From assembly GCA_002084765.1 (NCBI GenBank), contig NBMB01000015.1, positions 36,028 through 100,027 on the forward strand: DNA of 64,000 bases, given 5' to 3'. Positions 16,709 to 25,762 of this stretch are shown here, piece after piece; position 1 is the first letter of the stretch; every line of letters starts with the position of its first letter. A program made the position numbers and the translations under genes. Below the pieces are notes generated by a model, which saw only the letters and a list, made by a program, of their open reading frames with translations, searched no databases and was not told the DNA's origin. This DNA comes from Candidatus Cloacimonetes bacterium 4572_55. Its GTDB lineage: Bacteria; 4572-55.

Positions 16709-18457
16709 TTATTCATTGCCAAAAAGAGGCGTTATTTTGAACTGGACCGCGTCTACCAGACCTAAATCGGTCAATTTTAATTCAGGGATTGGGGGTAACG
16801 ATAAGAATGCCAATGTGATAAACGGATTGGCGACTTGGCATCCCAGCTCCTTCGCGGCTTGATGCAACTGCGCCAATTGATCGATCACTTCCTGCAGGGG
16901 TCGGTCAGACATCAAGCCCGCAATAGGCAATGGCAAGGACGCGATCACTTCTCCTTTTTGCACCGCTACACACCCGCCTTGCATTTTGATAATCGTTTCA
17001 ACAGCCAACTTCATGTCTGCATCGTGCACGCCGACCGTGATGATGTTATGCGAGTCATGCCCCACAGAACTTGCCAGCGCGCCGTCCCGAAGTCCAAATC
17101 CAGTCGTCAAGCCCAGACCGATATTTCCGGAAGCTCGGTGTCGCTCCACAACTGCCAGCTTGAGAATATCGTTTTCGGTATCCGAGACGACTTTGCTCTC
17201 CGCAATCTTAGGCGTCATCATCTTTTTCTTGGTCACAATCTGATCGGGAATCAATTCGATCACTTTTGCCTGTCCATTTTCAGCGGGAATTATGAAGTTG
17301 CTATCGTCGATCCGCGCCACTTTCACGGTATTGAGAGCGTATGGGTCTTGGTAGTCAGCTATATCGACGAGAATTTCGCTATTTTCGCAAATAACTTTCC
17401 CGTCCTTGACAACCTTATCCACCATGAAGTCGTGGAGATCGTTCAGGATCACAATATCGGCTCGGTAACCCGGAGCGATCGCGCCGTGTCCCTCCAGTCT
17501 GAAATAACGAGCCGCGTTGATGGTCGCGCATTGAATTGCACGGATCGGGCTGAAACCCATTTTTATAGTCCGGCGCAGAATGTGGTCGATATGCCCCTCG
17601 GTCTTGAGATCAAGTGGATGTCGGTCGTCCGTAGCAAATGAGACCCATTGCTGATGACCGGAACGGATGATCGGAATAAGCTCGGACAGATTTTTCGCGG
17701 CGGAACCCTCTCGGATCATAATGTGCATACCCGCGCGCAATTTCTCCATTGCCTCGCTCAGTGAGCTGCATTCATGGTCGGAACAAATCCCGCCTGCCAT
17801 GTATGCGTTCAGGTCAAAACCGGTCAATCCCGGAGCGTGCCCGTCAATAAAGCCCTGTTTTCGTCCCTGAATCAGCTTCTCCAGTATCTTATCGTCGGTA
17901 TAAATAACTCCAGGATAGTTCATCAATTCCGCCAAACCCAAGACCCGATCATGCGTCAGGATGTCCTCCAAATCTGCGCTCTCCAAACGTCCCCCCGCGT
18001 TTTCCAATTCGGTCGCGGGGACGCAAGATGAAGCCGTGAGATAGATATTGATGGGGAGCCGCTCCGTGGACTTCAGGGCATAATCGATTCCCTTTTTTCC
18101 CAACACATTGGCAATTTCGTGTGGATCCCAAACAATTGTGGTTGTACCCCGAGGCAAGACCGCGCGGGCAAATTCTGCCGGGCTGATCATCGAACTTTCG
18201 ATATGAACATGAGAATCGATCAGTCCTGGTATGACATATTTCCCGCCCAAAAAGAGAATTTCATCCGCGTTCTCATAGAGTTCGCTACAGCCGACAACAG
18301 TATTGCCGTCGATCAGGATATTGGTTTGGTATATCTCTCCGGAAAATACGTTCACCATATTGGCGTCTCGGAGAAGCAAAGATCCAGATTTTCGTCCGTG
18401 GGCAACTTCAATATTATGACGAAGTTGCTCCTTTGTTTTTTGATACGTATATCCCAT
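16709..18457 (-). CDS. ade: Adenine deaminase
   Basis: Ade (582 aa) converts adenine to hypoxanthine and ammonia in purine salvage. It has the amidohydrolase metal site GLIDSHVHIESSMISP and the family motif GTTTIVWDPHEIANVLG. Further motifs are LMNYPGVI, the SDHECSS loop and FATDDRHP. The C-terminal domain contains GHDSHNIITVG and GGCVAVQKGEV. The length is normal for the family. AAGGA nine bases before the ATG supports the start. The 118 bases upstream show no purine-riboswitch fold that I can recognise. Confidence 0.95.
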   Translation of the reverse strand: MGYTYQKTKEQLRHNIEVAHGRKSGSLLLRDANMVNVFSGEIYQTNILIDGNTVVGCSELYENADEILFLGGKYVIPGLIDSHVHIESSMISPAEFARAVLPRGTTTIVWDPHEIANVLGKKGIDYALKSTERLPINIYLTASSCVPATELENAGGRLESADLEDILTHDRVLGLAELMNYPGVIYTDDKILEKLIQGRKQGFIDGHAPGLTGFDLNAYMAGGICSDHECSSLSEAMEKLRAGMHIMIREGSAAKNLSELIPIIRSGHQQWVSFATDDRHPLDLKTEGHIDHILRRTIKMGFSPIRAIQCATINAARYFRLEGHGAIAPGYRADIVILNDLHDFMVDKVVKDGKVICENSEILVDIADYQDPYALNTVKVARIDDSNFIIPAENGQAKVIELIPDQIVTKKKMMTPKIAESKVVSDTENDILKLAVVERHRASGNIGLGLTTGFGLRDGALASSVGHDSHNIITVGVHDADMKLAVETIIKMQGGCVAVQKGEVIASLPLPIAGLMSDRPLQEVIDQLAQLHQAAKELGCQVANPFITLAFLSLPPIPELKLTDLGLVDAVQFKITPLFGNE

Positions 18458-18575
18458 AATCGCGTGTCCTTCTTATAAAAAAAGTGGCGAGAAAAATCCT
18501 CTCAGCAGATGGTTCTTCTCAAATAAAAATTTTTTCGGCTATACGAATCTCACAGATTCTGAAAACCGGTGAATT

Positions 18576-19178
18576 TCATTTTCCCATGATTTTTTTCATC
18601 TTGTTCGACATCTCAGCCGCTCGACTGGGCCCAACGATCAACCCAGCGGATTTCTCCATCTGTCGGATAAACCGTTGCAAATCCTCGACAGTCAGACTTT
18701 CCTGATCAATGTCGGCATCTTTGACAATGGTTTGGGTCAACTTTAATCCCAATAGACCGAGAGCTTCCTCGGAGACGTCTATCATCTGGTCGAATTTAAT
18801 AACAAGCCGCTCGTGGCTCTGCTGAGTCATCAACTCGTTTTGGAAGAAAGAGTCCAGCTTGACAGCGACGCCTTGTATGATGTCAAGAACGATCGGAAAA
18901 CTGGTCGTGGTGTCGAAGATAAAACCGATCAACCCCGCTGGTATCCATCGGAAAAAAAGTCGGTACGTATCCGTTGACATATAAAAAAAATCATGTAGAC
19001 CCAATTTTTTATCCAAAGTGGCTCGGTATGTCTGTTGCGCGACCAGGCTGATACCGTTGATTTGGCTTTCCGGGAACTCGTTTCCCCTATAAAAAGAGGG
19101 TATCTCTTTATGGGTCGGCGTGAAAAATACTGCCCGCGCCATGGATACTTGGCTCAAAGTCTCTTTTACAATTGTCAT
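18576..19178 (-). CDS. Hypothetical protein, third gene of a DUF4388 operon
   Basis: This is a 200-aa soluble protein of unknown function. The middle part (about 60-110; RLFFRWIPAGLIGFIFDTT) could be a Roadblock/longin-like sheet. The C-terminal third is helical and basic. The ATG at 19178 overlaps the preceding stop (TAATG), which fixes the start and shows translational coupling. A longer in-frame reading to 19232 would overlap the upstream gene more. It ends a three-gene unit with a DUF4388 protein and a Roadblock-like protein, so a role in the same signalling complex is inferred. Confidence 0.65.
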   Translation of the reverse strand: MTIVKETLSQVSMARAVFFTPTHKEIPSFYRGNEFPESQINGISLVAQQTYRATLDKKLGLHDFFYMSTDTYRLFFRWIPAGLIGFIFDTTTSFPIVLDIIQGVAVKLDSFFQNELMTQQSHERLVIKFDQMIDVSEEALGLLGLKLTQTIVKDADIDQESLTVEDLQRFIRQMEKSAGLIVGPSRAAEMSNKMKKIMGK

Positions 19179-19522
19179 TATGAAGACTCCATAGCTCGGA
19201 CTATCGGCTCCATCCGAGCTGAGATTGTCCATGCCGATTCCGCATAAGGAACTTTTGCCCCTAGATAAACGTCCTGTAACGGAAAAATAACCGATTTAAA
19301 TACCTCGCTTCGCACGATGCACAGCCGCACAGATTGATCGAATTTCTGGGCAATCACGCAAGCCATTGAGCCCCACAGATCGATCAATTCCCGATCATTG
19401 TCAAGAAAGTCGCCTAACTCGACAACATTTTTCCCGCTCTTTTGCTCGATCACGCCACATCCCACAATTTCCATAAAATTGATTACGCGAACGGAAAGAC
19501 TATAGGCTTTCTCTTCGACCAT
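19178..19522 (-). CDS. Small protein, possibly Roadblock/LC7-like
   Basis: This 114-aa protein has an N-terminal helix (SLSVRVINFMEIVG), a strand-turn-strand (GVIEQKSGKNVVEL), a second helix (SMACVIAQKF) and two strands (VRLCIVRS, KSVIFPL). That order suits the Roadblock/LC7 fold, but similarity is weak and this is inference. The ATG at 19522 has AAGGAG nine bases upstream. It overlaps the end of the DUF4388 gene by 23 bases and shares an A with the next ATG. Roadblock proteins typically regulate small Ras-like GTPases. None is encoded in this window. Confidence 0.6.
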   Translation of the reverse strand: MVEEKAYSLSVRVINFMEIVGCGVIEQKSGKNVVELGDFLDNDRELIDLWGSMACVIAQKFDQSVRLCIVRSEVFKSVIFPLQDVYLGAKVPYAESAWTISARMEPIVRAMESS

Positions 19523-20471
19523 TGATTTTTTCTCCTTGATCATGGGTCTTTTTTTCCGTGACCATTTCCTGCTCTATGACGGAATTTTCAGGACGAGTTA
19601 AATTATCGGCTTCAACTTGAGCAGTTTCCAATTTATAACGCATTAAGGCATAACCATATTCTCGGTTGCCATGATCAACCAAAATTTGTTCAATTCCATC
19701 TCGAAAATCGACGATATCGAATTTATTACACACCGATGGCGAACTGTTTTCAAACAGAAATTCTCCTTCTTTAAGTAAGACATAGCGGATTGTCGGATTT
19801 TCATCTGCACGATCCGAGAGATGTTTTTTGACAGCCTCATCCCAGAATGTGCCGTGGATATTTCGCATCCGGCATTGATCCAGAAGCTTGTTCAGGAATA
19901 GAAGTTGCGTCCTGATATGTTCTTCCGAGATAATAGGATTCACCAATAAACCCTGCTCGATCAGATAAACCAACATCTCTTTGATAAGCCCCTCATTCTT
20001 TCCACTATCATGGAGGATATCCTTTATCGTGCGGCGTCCATTTGCCAACGACAAAACCTGCCACTGATCCAGAGTAATATCGATCTGATTCCTTCCCCGC
20101 TCAGGATTTGGAGAGCGCACCAATACCGTCTCCGGATTTGGCAATTCCTTTTGAATTTTGCGTACATTGTCTACCCGCTCGGCATAGGTCACGATCAATT
20201 CGAGGCTATCGGAAAAAATCGTCTGTTTCGTGACCTGTTCTCCGGTTTTAAAATGCACCTTACCGCTATCTCGAAAGAAAAGATTGACCAAAGTCTCCTC
20301 TCCCTCTTCTTCGCCAAAAACAGCATGAGTAATTTGGCCCTCTTTCAGGTAGATACGCGCGGTATCTCCTCCCTCTCCCTCATAAATAAAAGTGCCGGTT
20401 TTCTGATAATTAACCGCTGTATGGATAATTTCCAGGAAAGAAAAATCTTCGAGAATTGCCTCAATTTTCAT
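19500..20471 (-). CDS. DUF4388 (PATAN-like) domain protein
   Basis: This is a 323-aa protein. Residues 1-100 match DUF4388: SFLEIIHTAVNYQKTGTFIY, ARIYLKEGQITHAVFG and the GEETLVNLFF segment. A winged-helix-like region (about 130-180, LDQWQVLSLANGRRTIKDIL, then LVYLIEQGLLV) follows, and the C-terminal half is unassigned. DUF4388 proteins commonly occur with Roadblock proteins, GTPases or response regulators in deltaproteobacteria and FCB bacteria. It is first in a tightly overlapping three-gene unit. Confidence 0.8.
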   Translation of the reverse strand: MKIEAILEDFSFLEIIHTAVNYQKTGTFIYEGEGGDTARIYLKEGQITHAVFGEEEGEETLVNLFFRDSGKVHFKTGEQVTKQTIFSDSLELIVTYAERVDNVRKIQKELPNPETVLVRSPNPERGRNQIDITLDQWQVLSLANGRRTIKDILHDSGKNEGLIKEMLVYLIEQGLLVNPIISEEHIRTQLLFLNKLLDQCRMRNIHGTFWDEAVKKHLSDRADENPTIRYVLLKEGEFLFENSSPSVCNKFDIVDFRDGIEQILVDHGNREYGYALMRYKLETAQVEADNLTRPENSVIEQEMVTEKKTHDQGEKINGRRESL

Positions 20472-20529
20472 AAAATATTTTCCGATTTTTGAGAAATATC
20501 TGGAAAAATAGAAAGTAAATCAACGCAGG

Positions 20530-21135
20530 CTAACGGAAAATCCACTTGACGTATCCCCAACTTTTATCGTTTTCAACATCCCGTATCCCATCTTCTTTTA
20601 TTATGGATGCGGAAGAGCTGGAAAGGTCCTGCCATTGCACTATTTTATATGTGCCGTCTTCAGGAGCCACGACAAAATGGCATTCTCCACCAATCCGATA
20701 TCCCACACCATCGGCAAGAAAAACTGTCAGGTCATAGCTACGCGGCAGAAGTTTGGACTCGCCGGTCGGATCCCCGCTGTAGCTCATCACCCGATCCCCA
20801 GAAAGGGTAAGTGAAATGGACGGAGCATTCTCGAACATATTTTTGAGGATATCAAGCTCCTGATCTCGATCCAATTGCAAATCAGGAAACGTGAAGGAGA
20901 CATAAATCGAATCAGCGGGATTGAAATAAAATGTGAATTGGTCGGATAAACAGCAGGAAAGGTCACGCCATTCCTTTTGATTGTAGGCTTGCGTCAGCGC
21001 GGTGAGCTGGAAGTTGCACTCGCTGCATGCGTATTCCTCCTCCTCCGCATCGCTACAATCTTGAATCCAACAAAAATCGCAAGCTATTAAAACCATCAGG
21101 CAAAGCAAAAAAAGTAACAACCAATTACGCGGCAT
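20530..21135 (-). CDS. Putative lipoprotein with NTF2-like domain
   Basis: This is a 201-aa secreted protein with a signal peptide and lipobox LIAC (Cys about residue 19). The sequence is Cys-rich at the N terminus (DFCWIQDCSD, YACSEC). The rest resembles an NTF2/SnoaL-like fold: a long first helix with LTALTQAYNQKEWRDLSCCL, a helix ELDILKNMF, and alternating strands ending in TYKIVQWQDL. The function is unknown. It lies 58 bases upstream of the DUF4388 gene on the same strand. Confidence 0.65.
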   Translation of the reverse strand: MPRNWLLLFLLCLMVLIACDFCWIQDCSDAEEEEYACSECNFQLTALTQAYNQKEWRDLSCCLSDQFTFYFNPADSIYVSFTFPDLQLDRDQELDILKNMFENAPSISLTLSGDRVMSYSGDPTGESKLLPRSYDLTVFLADGVGYRIGGECHFVVAPEDGTYKIVQWQDLSSSSASIIKEDGIRDVENDKSWGYVKWIFR

Positions 21136-21339
21136 CGGATATCCCTTTCACAGAGCAAAATATTTTTTTTTAGAATTAGAAAATGTCGGTCTCACTTAAA
21201 ATTATCGTATTATCTAAAATAAAGGTCGGCTTACTTAACTTGTGAGAGAGGGGAATGTGTTCAGATCAGGCGGAGAAAAAAGGAATTAGGCAAGGCGACG
21301 ACAACAGGCTTATCGCTTTTATTGATTCGAGAAAGAGTG

Positions 21340-23370
21340 CTATCCCTTGGTTATAGCTTCCCAATGCTCAATAGCTTTCTCGGGATTATCCGTTTTTTCA
21401 TAGACAAGCGTTAGATTATAGTGAGCGTCTTTATAATTCTTATTGATCTCTATTGCTTTTATATAACATTTTTCCGCTTCTTTATATTGCGCCTGGCTAA
21501 AAAGAAGAACGCCGAGATTGTTATATGTTTTTGCATAATTTGGATCAAGCTCAATAGCCTGACGATAAAGCTCTTCAGCTTCTTCTTTTTTTGAGAGTCG
21601 GTCGAACAGAATGCCCAAATTAAAATGCGTCATCGGATCGTTGCTATCCAGGTCGATCGATTTACGATAACATTTCTCCGCCTCTTGGACTCGACCGCTA
21701 CTGGATAAAAGTACGCCGAGATTTTTATACGCTTTGGCATAATCCGGATCCAAGCCAATCGCTTGACGATACTGATGTTCCGCGTCGCTGACCTGGCTTA
21801 ATTTACGCAACAAAATTCCATAATTATTTCGAGCCGCGGGATCAAACGGGTTTAATCGGATACCTTTCTTGTACATTTCCTCCGCCTCCTTCAATTTCCT
21901 TTGCGCCATCAGAACCGATGCCAGCATAAAATGAATATCCGCATCTTCGGAAGAAAGCTCCAGTGCTTTTTGATAATATTCCTCAGCGGTTTTGACCTTG
22001 CGTTGATCGGATAAAAATATGGCGTAATTGTAATACGTTAGCGGATCATCCGGTTGCTCCGTTATCATCCCCAAAAAGAGCTTCCCAGCCTCTACGAACT
22101 CTTTTTTTGCCGTTCGTAGGGTCCCGACATTATACTTGATTTCGGTATAATTTGGCAGAAGTTCCAATAGTCTCTGGTTCACCTGCAGATTCAGATCAAT
22201 CAGATTTTCATCCATCAGCCTATCGGATAAATTAAGCAAAGATTGTCGTATCCGAATCCCCTCTCGATTTTTTTTTGAGAAATCAAGGAGAATCTTAACC
22301 AATTGCGAGAGGGAAAGCAGGTTATCTTCCAACAAAAATGAGTCATAACAAAAGATAAAATTTTCATTTTTAAACAAAAACTTATTGTTTAAGCTCTTGA
22401 TTGCTTCCTGAAGCCTTTTTCGTTTTTTAAAAGAAAACCCTTTTGTCGATTCTTTAGCGATCTCGACAACCAGATCATAATGGGGTAAAATAAGATACGC
22501 CCTTAAGGTGGCAAGAGCCTGCAGGATAGCGAGCTCATACTCATTCATTTTCTTATGCAGCGCGCTCCATCCTGATTTGAACAACTCATAGTAGCGATGA
22601 ACATTTTCTCTTGTCATCTCTGTGACGTCTTCATTATGAAACGTATGGAAAAAATAGACGAGTCCGCTAAGTGAACCGTATGTAAGTTTTAACAGGCGGC
22701 TGATGTCGTTTTTGGATATCGAAATCCCATATTCAGTTGATAAATTGCCAATAAAACGTTCAATTTGTTTTGAACTCAACCCTCTCAATTCAATTTTTTT
22801 GAATTGTAGTAAAAGGTTATGCCCTTCATCTTCAATTTTTAAAGCGTCATAATACTCTTTATTGATTGTGATGATAAAAGTCACATCTTTGAAGTATCCC
22901 TCGAATAAATGGACAAGAATTTCCAACTTTTGTAGGGGACGAGGAAAACCGCCTCGAGTGGCTAAAATAGGGGGACGTTTTTGGACGGATCGACAATCTC
23001 TGCCAAAGTCGTCTATAAAGACAACAATAGATGAATTTTGGTCAATTGTCGCCGGGATTTTACTGGGTAATTGTAAGCTGTCTAATGAATAAAAAATTGT
23101 CCGAGCGCGTAACTTATCCAGTTTGTAGATAATTTCGAGTGCTTCTCTTGTCTTCCCGGTCTCTTGGGATCCGATGATCAAAAATTTTGTACTTGCCGAA
23201 CCATCATATCCGCTCCGTTGCATATAAGGTATGGTCCTCTCTACAGGACGGCGCACACAGTTCGCAATTTCGGAACTATCGGTAATAAAAAAGGGAAAGA
23301 ATTCTCCCTCGCTGCTTTCAGATTTGGATATCTCTAAGATGGCGTTTGCCAGTGCTTCACGAATATTCAT
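21340..23370 (-). CDS. STAND-like P-loop ATPase with C-terminal TPR array
   Basis: This is a 676-aa cytosolic protein. Walker A is IIGSQETGKTREAL (about residues 66-79). A Walker-B-like strand SIVVFIDDFGRD (about 112-123) follows, then a sensor-like FIITINKEYYDAL. A winged-helix-like linker spans about 290-380. About eight TPR units fill residues 425-676 (LYRQAIELDPNYAKTYNNLG and repeats). The order ATPase-winged helix-TPR is that of STAND signalling ATPases such as MalT-like proteins, though no specific family or effector domain was recognised. It has its own promoter at 23445-23473. Confidence 0.7.
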   Translation of the reverse strand: MNIREALANAILEISKSESSEGEFFPFFITDSSEIANCVRRPVERTIPYMQRSGYDGSASTKFLIIGSQETGKTREALEIIYKLDKLRARTIFYSLDSLQLPSKIPATIDQNSSIVVFIDDFGRDCRSVQKRPPILATRGGFPRPLQKLEILVHLFEGYFKDVTFIITINKEYYDALKIEDEGHNLLLQFKKIELRGLSSKQIERFIGNLSTEYGISISKNDISRLLKLTYGSLSGLVYFFHTFHNEDVTEMTRENVHRYYELFKSGWSALHKKMNEYELAILQALATLRAYLILPHYDLVVEIAKESTKGFSFKKRKRLQEAIKSLNNKFLFKNENFIFCYDSFLLEDNLLSLSQLVKILLDFSKKNREGIRIRQSLLNLSDRLMDENLIDLNLQVNQRLLELLPNYTEIKYNVGTLRTAKKEFVEAGKLFLGMITEQPDDPLTYYNYAIFLSDQRKVKTAEEYYQKALELSSEDADIHFMLASVLMAQRKLKEAEEMYKKGIRLNPFDPAARNNYGILLRKLSQVSDAEHQYRQAIGLDPDYAKAYKNLGVLLSSSGRVQEAEKCYRKSIDLDSNDPMTHFNLGILFDRLSKKEEAEELYRQAIELDPNYAKTYNNLGVLLFSQAQYKEAEKCYIKAIEINKNYKDAHYNLTLVYEKTDNPEKAIEHWEAITKG

Positions 23371-23444
23371 CCCAACTTCCAGACATAAAAGTAAATTTGG
23401 CTTGTACCGTTTATCGAAAGCCCAACAACAAGCATTCCTAATTT

Positions 23445-23473
23445 ATTCTACATAAAAAAAACTATTTTGTCAA
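23445..23473 (-). promoter_or_regulatory. Sigma-70 promoter for the STAND-TPR gene
   Basis: TTGACA (23473-23468), 17 bases, TAGAAT (23450-23445) on the minus strand. The -35 box overlaps the last codons of rnc, so the gene is separately transcribed from the fab operon. Confidence 0.6.
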
Positions 23474-24228
23474 TTTGAAAAAGTATGATTTTTTGAAAGA
23501 GCTTCATAAGCTATTTTAGCGGCGTTTTTCTCAGCGATTTTTTTTGAACGCCCATTACCCTTTCCATAAACGCGTTTTTCGATCAGCACTTCCACGCAAA
23601 AAATTTTCTCATGGGGGGGTCCATATTCGGATACAATACGATAAAAAGGTTGCATGTTTTGATGTTGCTGAACATATTCTTGCAGCAGACTCTTGTAGTC
23701 TTTCCGAATTTCTGGATTAAGGTACTGATCGCCGTTTGCAAAGAGAAACCGATCCAGAAAATCCTTTGTCGCGACCAAACCGCCGTCCAGATAAATTGCT
23801 CCAAGTAACGCCTCAAAAGCATCTGCCAGGTTCGAGTGGCGACTGTTCCCACCGGATCGGGCTTCGCCTACGCCTAACTTAAGATAACTACCCAATCCCA
23901 ATTTCGAGCTCAAATCAACTAATGTCGAATCACGGACGAGAAGCGATCTTTTCTGACTCAGAAAACCCTCATCCTTATCTTCGTAACGATGAAAAAAATA
24001 TTCGCTGACAATCTGCCCCAAAATTCCATCCCCCAAAAATTCCAGCCGCTGATTCGACGGTCCCTCGCCCGGATGTTCGGCGACAAAAGAGGGATGCGTG
24101 AATGCTTGGTTCAACAGTGATTGATCCGAAAAGACATATCCAATTTTAAATTGTAATTCATCAAGAGACAGATTTTTCTTCGGTTGTTTTTTTAAGAAAA
24201 ATTTGAAAATACGAAGAATTAATTTCAT
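23470..24228 (-). CDS. rnc: Ribonuclease III
   Basis: RNase III (252 aa) cleaves double-stranded RNA in rRNA and mRNA processing. The catalytic signature is NQRLEFLGDGILGQIVSEYF (about residues 59-78), and the second acidic cluster is ADAFEALLGAIYLDGG. A C-terminal dsRNA-binding domain spans about 175-248 (DYKSLLQEYVQQ, then GRSKKIAEKNAAKIAYEAL). The ATG overlaps the fabF stop by four bases. It is the last gene of the long growth operon. Confidence 0.95.
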   Translation of the reverse strand: MKLILRIFKFFLKKQPKKNLSLDELQFKIGYVFSDQSLLNQAFTHPSFVAEHPGEGPSNQRLEFLGDGILGQIVSEYFFHRYEDKDEGFLSQKRSLLVRDSTLVDLSSKLGLGSYLKLGVGEARSGGNSRHSNLADAFEALLGAIYLDGGLVATKDFLDRFLFANGDQYLNPEIRKDYKSLLQEYVQQHQNMQPFYRIVSEYGPPHEKIFCVEVLIEKRVYGKGNGRSKKIAEKNAAKIAYEALSKNHTFSN

Positions 24229-25337
24229 TCTTTATATTTCGTCGCTAACAATGTGACATTATGTCCGCCGAATCCGAAAGAATTTGATATTGCATAGTCA
24301 ACAGTTTTTTCTACCATCTTTCCGGGAATGTAGTTTAAATCACACTCAGGATCGGGAGTATGATAGTTGATTGTTGGATGAATTGTGTTGTTCATAATCG
24401 TGAGAATCGACGCCACAAATTCTACCGATCCGGAAGCACCTAACAAATGTCCAATCATAGACTTTGTCGAGCTGATCGCAATATTGTGGGCATGTTGCCC
24501 GAACAGCGTTTTAATCGCGGCTGTCTCATTTTTGTCATTCGGCAGGGTAGAGGTTCCATGAGCGTTGATGTAGTCGATCTTCTCTGGAGAGACGTCGCCG
24601 TCTTCAAGCGCGGCTTTCATGGATCGAACCGCTCCTTCGCCTCCCGGAGACGGTGAGGTGATGTGAAACGCATCGCATGTCGCGCCGTAACCGATTATCT
24701 CCGCTAAAATAGGCGCGTCTCGCTTCGCGGCGTGGTTCAGTTCCTCCAGGATCAAAATGCCCGCGCCTTCCCCGATCACAAAGCCGTCCCGATTTTTATC
24801 AAAAGGGCGACTCGCGCTTGATGGGTCGTCATTCCTCCGAGACAGAGCGCGCATATTGGTAAAACCTGCGACAGCAAGCGGCGTAATAGGAGCCTCTGTG
24901 CCGCCGGTGATCATGACGTCCGCGTCGCCTCGCTGAAGCGTTTTAAACGCTTCTCCAATTGCATGACCTCCGGAAGCGCAAGCCGAAACCGTGCAAAAGT
25001 TTGGACCCTTTGCCTGAAAGCGGATCGCCACCTCGCCAGCGGCAAGATCAGCGATCATCATGGGAATGAAAAAGGGGCTGACTCGTCTCGGACCCTTCCC
25101 GATCAGGACTCGAGTCTGTTTCTCGAACGTGCCAATCCCGCCGATCCCAGATCCGATGATCACACCCGTCCGGTCGCCGTCAATTTCTTCTTGAACAGAC
25201 AAATTGCTCGCGTCAAATTTAGTAATCACACCCGCGCCGGATTTGCCGGATTTACAATTATTCCAAAATGTCTCTACACAATTTCCGATTGGCGTCAATA
25301 CGCCCATTCCGGTAATTACGACCCGTTTGTTCAGCAT
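24225..25337 (-). CDS. fabF: Beta-ketoacyl-ACP synthase II with internal deletion
   Basis: FabF condenses malonyl-ACP with acyl-ACP during fatty acid elongation. The triad is visible: the Cys in SACASGGHAIGEAF, the His in NAHGTSTLPND and the His in KSMIGHLLGASG. The C-terminal NSFGFGGHNV is present. At 370 aa the protein is about 40 residues short of the usual 410. FDAS...DRTGVIIGSG is joined after about 10 residues where E. coli FabF has about 54 including the RKMDAFIQYG helix. The gap is in frame. GAGG eight bases before the ATG at 25337 sets the start. Confidence 0.93.
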   Translation of the reverse strand: MLNKRVVITGMGVLTPIGNCVETFWNNCKSGKSGAGVITKFDASNLSVQEEIDGDRTGVIIGSGIGGIGTFEKQTRVLIGKGPRRVSPFFIPMMIADLAAGEVAIRFQAKGPNFCTVSACASGGHAIGEAFKTLQRGDADVMITGGTEAPITPLAVAGFTNMRALSRRNDDPSSASRPFDKNRDGFVIGEGAGILILEELNHAAKRDAPILAEIIGYGATCDAFHITSPSPGGEGAVRSMKAALEDGDVSPEKIDYINAHGTSTLPNDKNETAAIKTLFGQHAHNIAISSTKSMIGHLLGASGSVEFVASILTIMNNTIHPTINYHTPDPECDLNYIPGKMVEKTVDYAISNSFGFGGHNVTLLATKYKE

Positions 25338-25376
25338 GAACACAGCCTCAACTTTGTGGGTTATAAAATTTAAATC

Positions 25377-25412
25377 AAAAATTGGCAGAGTAAAAAAATA
25401 TACTCTGCCAAT
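25377..25412 (-). terminator. Hairpin/terminator between acpP and fabF
   Basis: Perfect 12-bp arms ATTGGCAGAGTA (25381-25392) and complement (25401-25412) are followed on the minus strand by TTTTGATTTAAATTT. It may attenuate rather than stop the transcript, giving more acpP than fabF and rnc message. Confidence 0.7.
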
Positions 25413-25426
25413 TTGAACGTTTCGAC

Positions 25427-25666
25427 TTACGGCAGTTTTTTGCCAAGATAATCCAAGGCGTCGCCAAAAGTGACCAAATTTTCGGCATCCTCATCCGGAA
25501 TCTCGATGTCGAATTCTTCCTCAAAAGCCATCACAAGCTCCACGGTATCCAATGAATCCGCTCCCAAATCGTCCACAAATGACGCGCCAAGAGTGACTTG
25601 TTTCTCTCCAACGCCCAGTTGTTCGATTATAATATCTCGGACACGAGTTTCTAAATTGTGAGCCAC
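25427..25666 (-). CDS. acpP: Acyl carrier protein
   Basis: ACP (79 aa) carries growing acyl chains on a phosphopantetheine arm. The modified Ser lies in [20 protein letters not shown] (about residues 31-50). The protein is acidic, as usual. The start is GTG at 25666 with GGAGG nine bases upstream. It lies between fabG and fabF as in most fab clusters, and a hairpin after it probably raises its message relative to fabF. Confidence 0.97.
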   Translation of the reverse strand: MAHNLETRVRDIIIEQLGVGEKQVTLGASFVDDLGADSLDTVELVMAFEEEFDIEIPDEDAENLVTFGDALDYLGKKLP

Positions 25667-25683
25667 AGCTTCTTACCTCCTAT

Positions 25684-25720
25684 TTACAGTATAATTACAG
25701 TATAATTTAGAGTATAATTG
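25684..25720 (-). repeat. Tandem 11-bp repeats containing TATACT upstream of acpP
   Basis: Three near-identical units (TACAGTATAAT twice, then TAGAGTATAAT on the plus strand) stand 20-55 bases before acpP. On the minus strand each carries TATACT, a good -10 hexamer, so the array could be a cluster of alternative acpP start sites. No -35 match was found. Confidence 0.35.
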
Positions 25721-25762
25721 AAATAAATAAAACGGATAATATTATATTTAATCGGCGTTATG

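Noticed and set aside
18458..18575. Purine riboswitch before ade
   Set aside because: No three-way-junction pattern or conserved loop sequences were found in the 118 bases.
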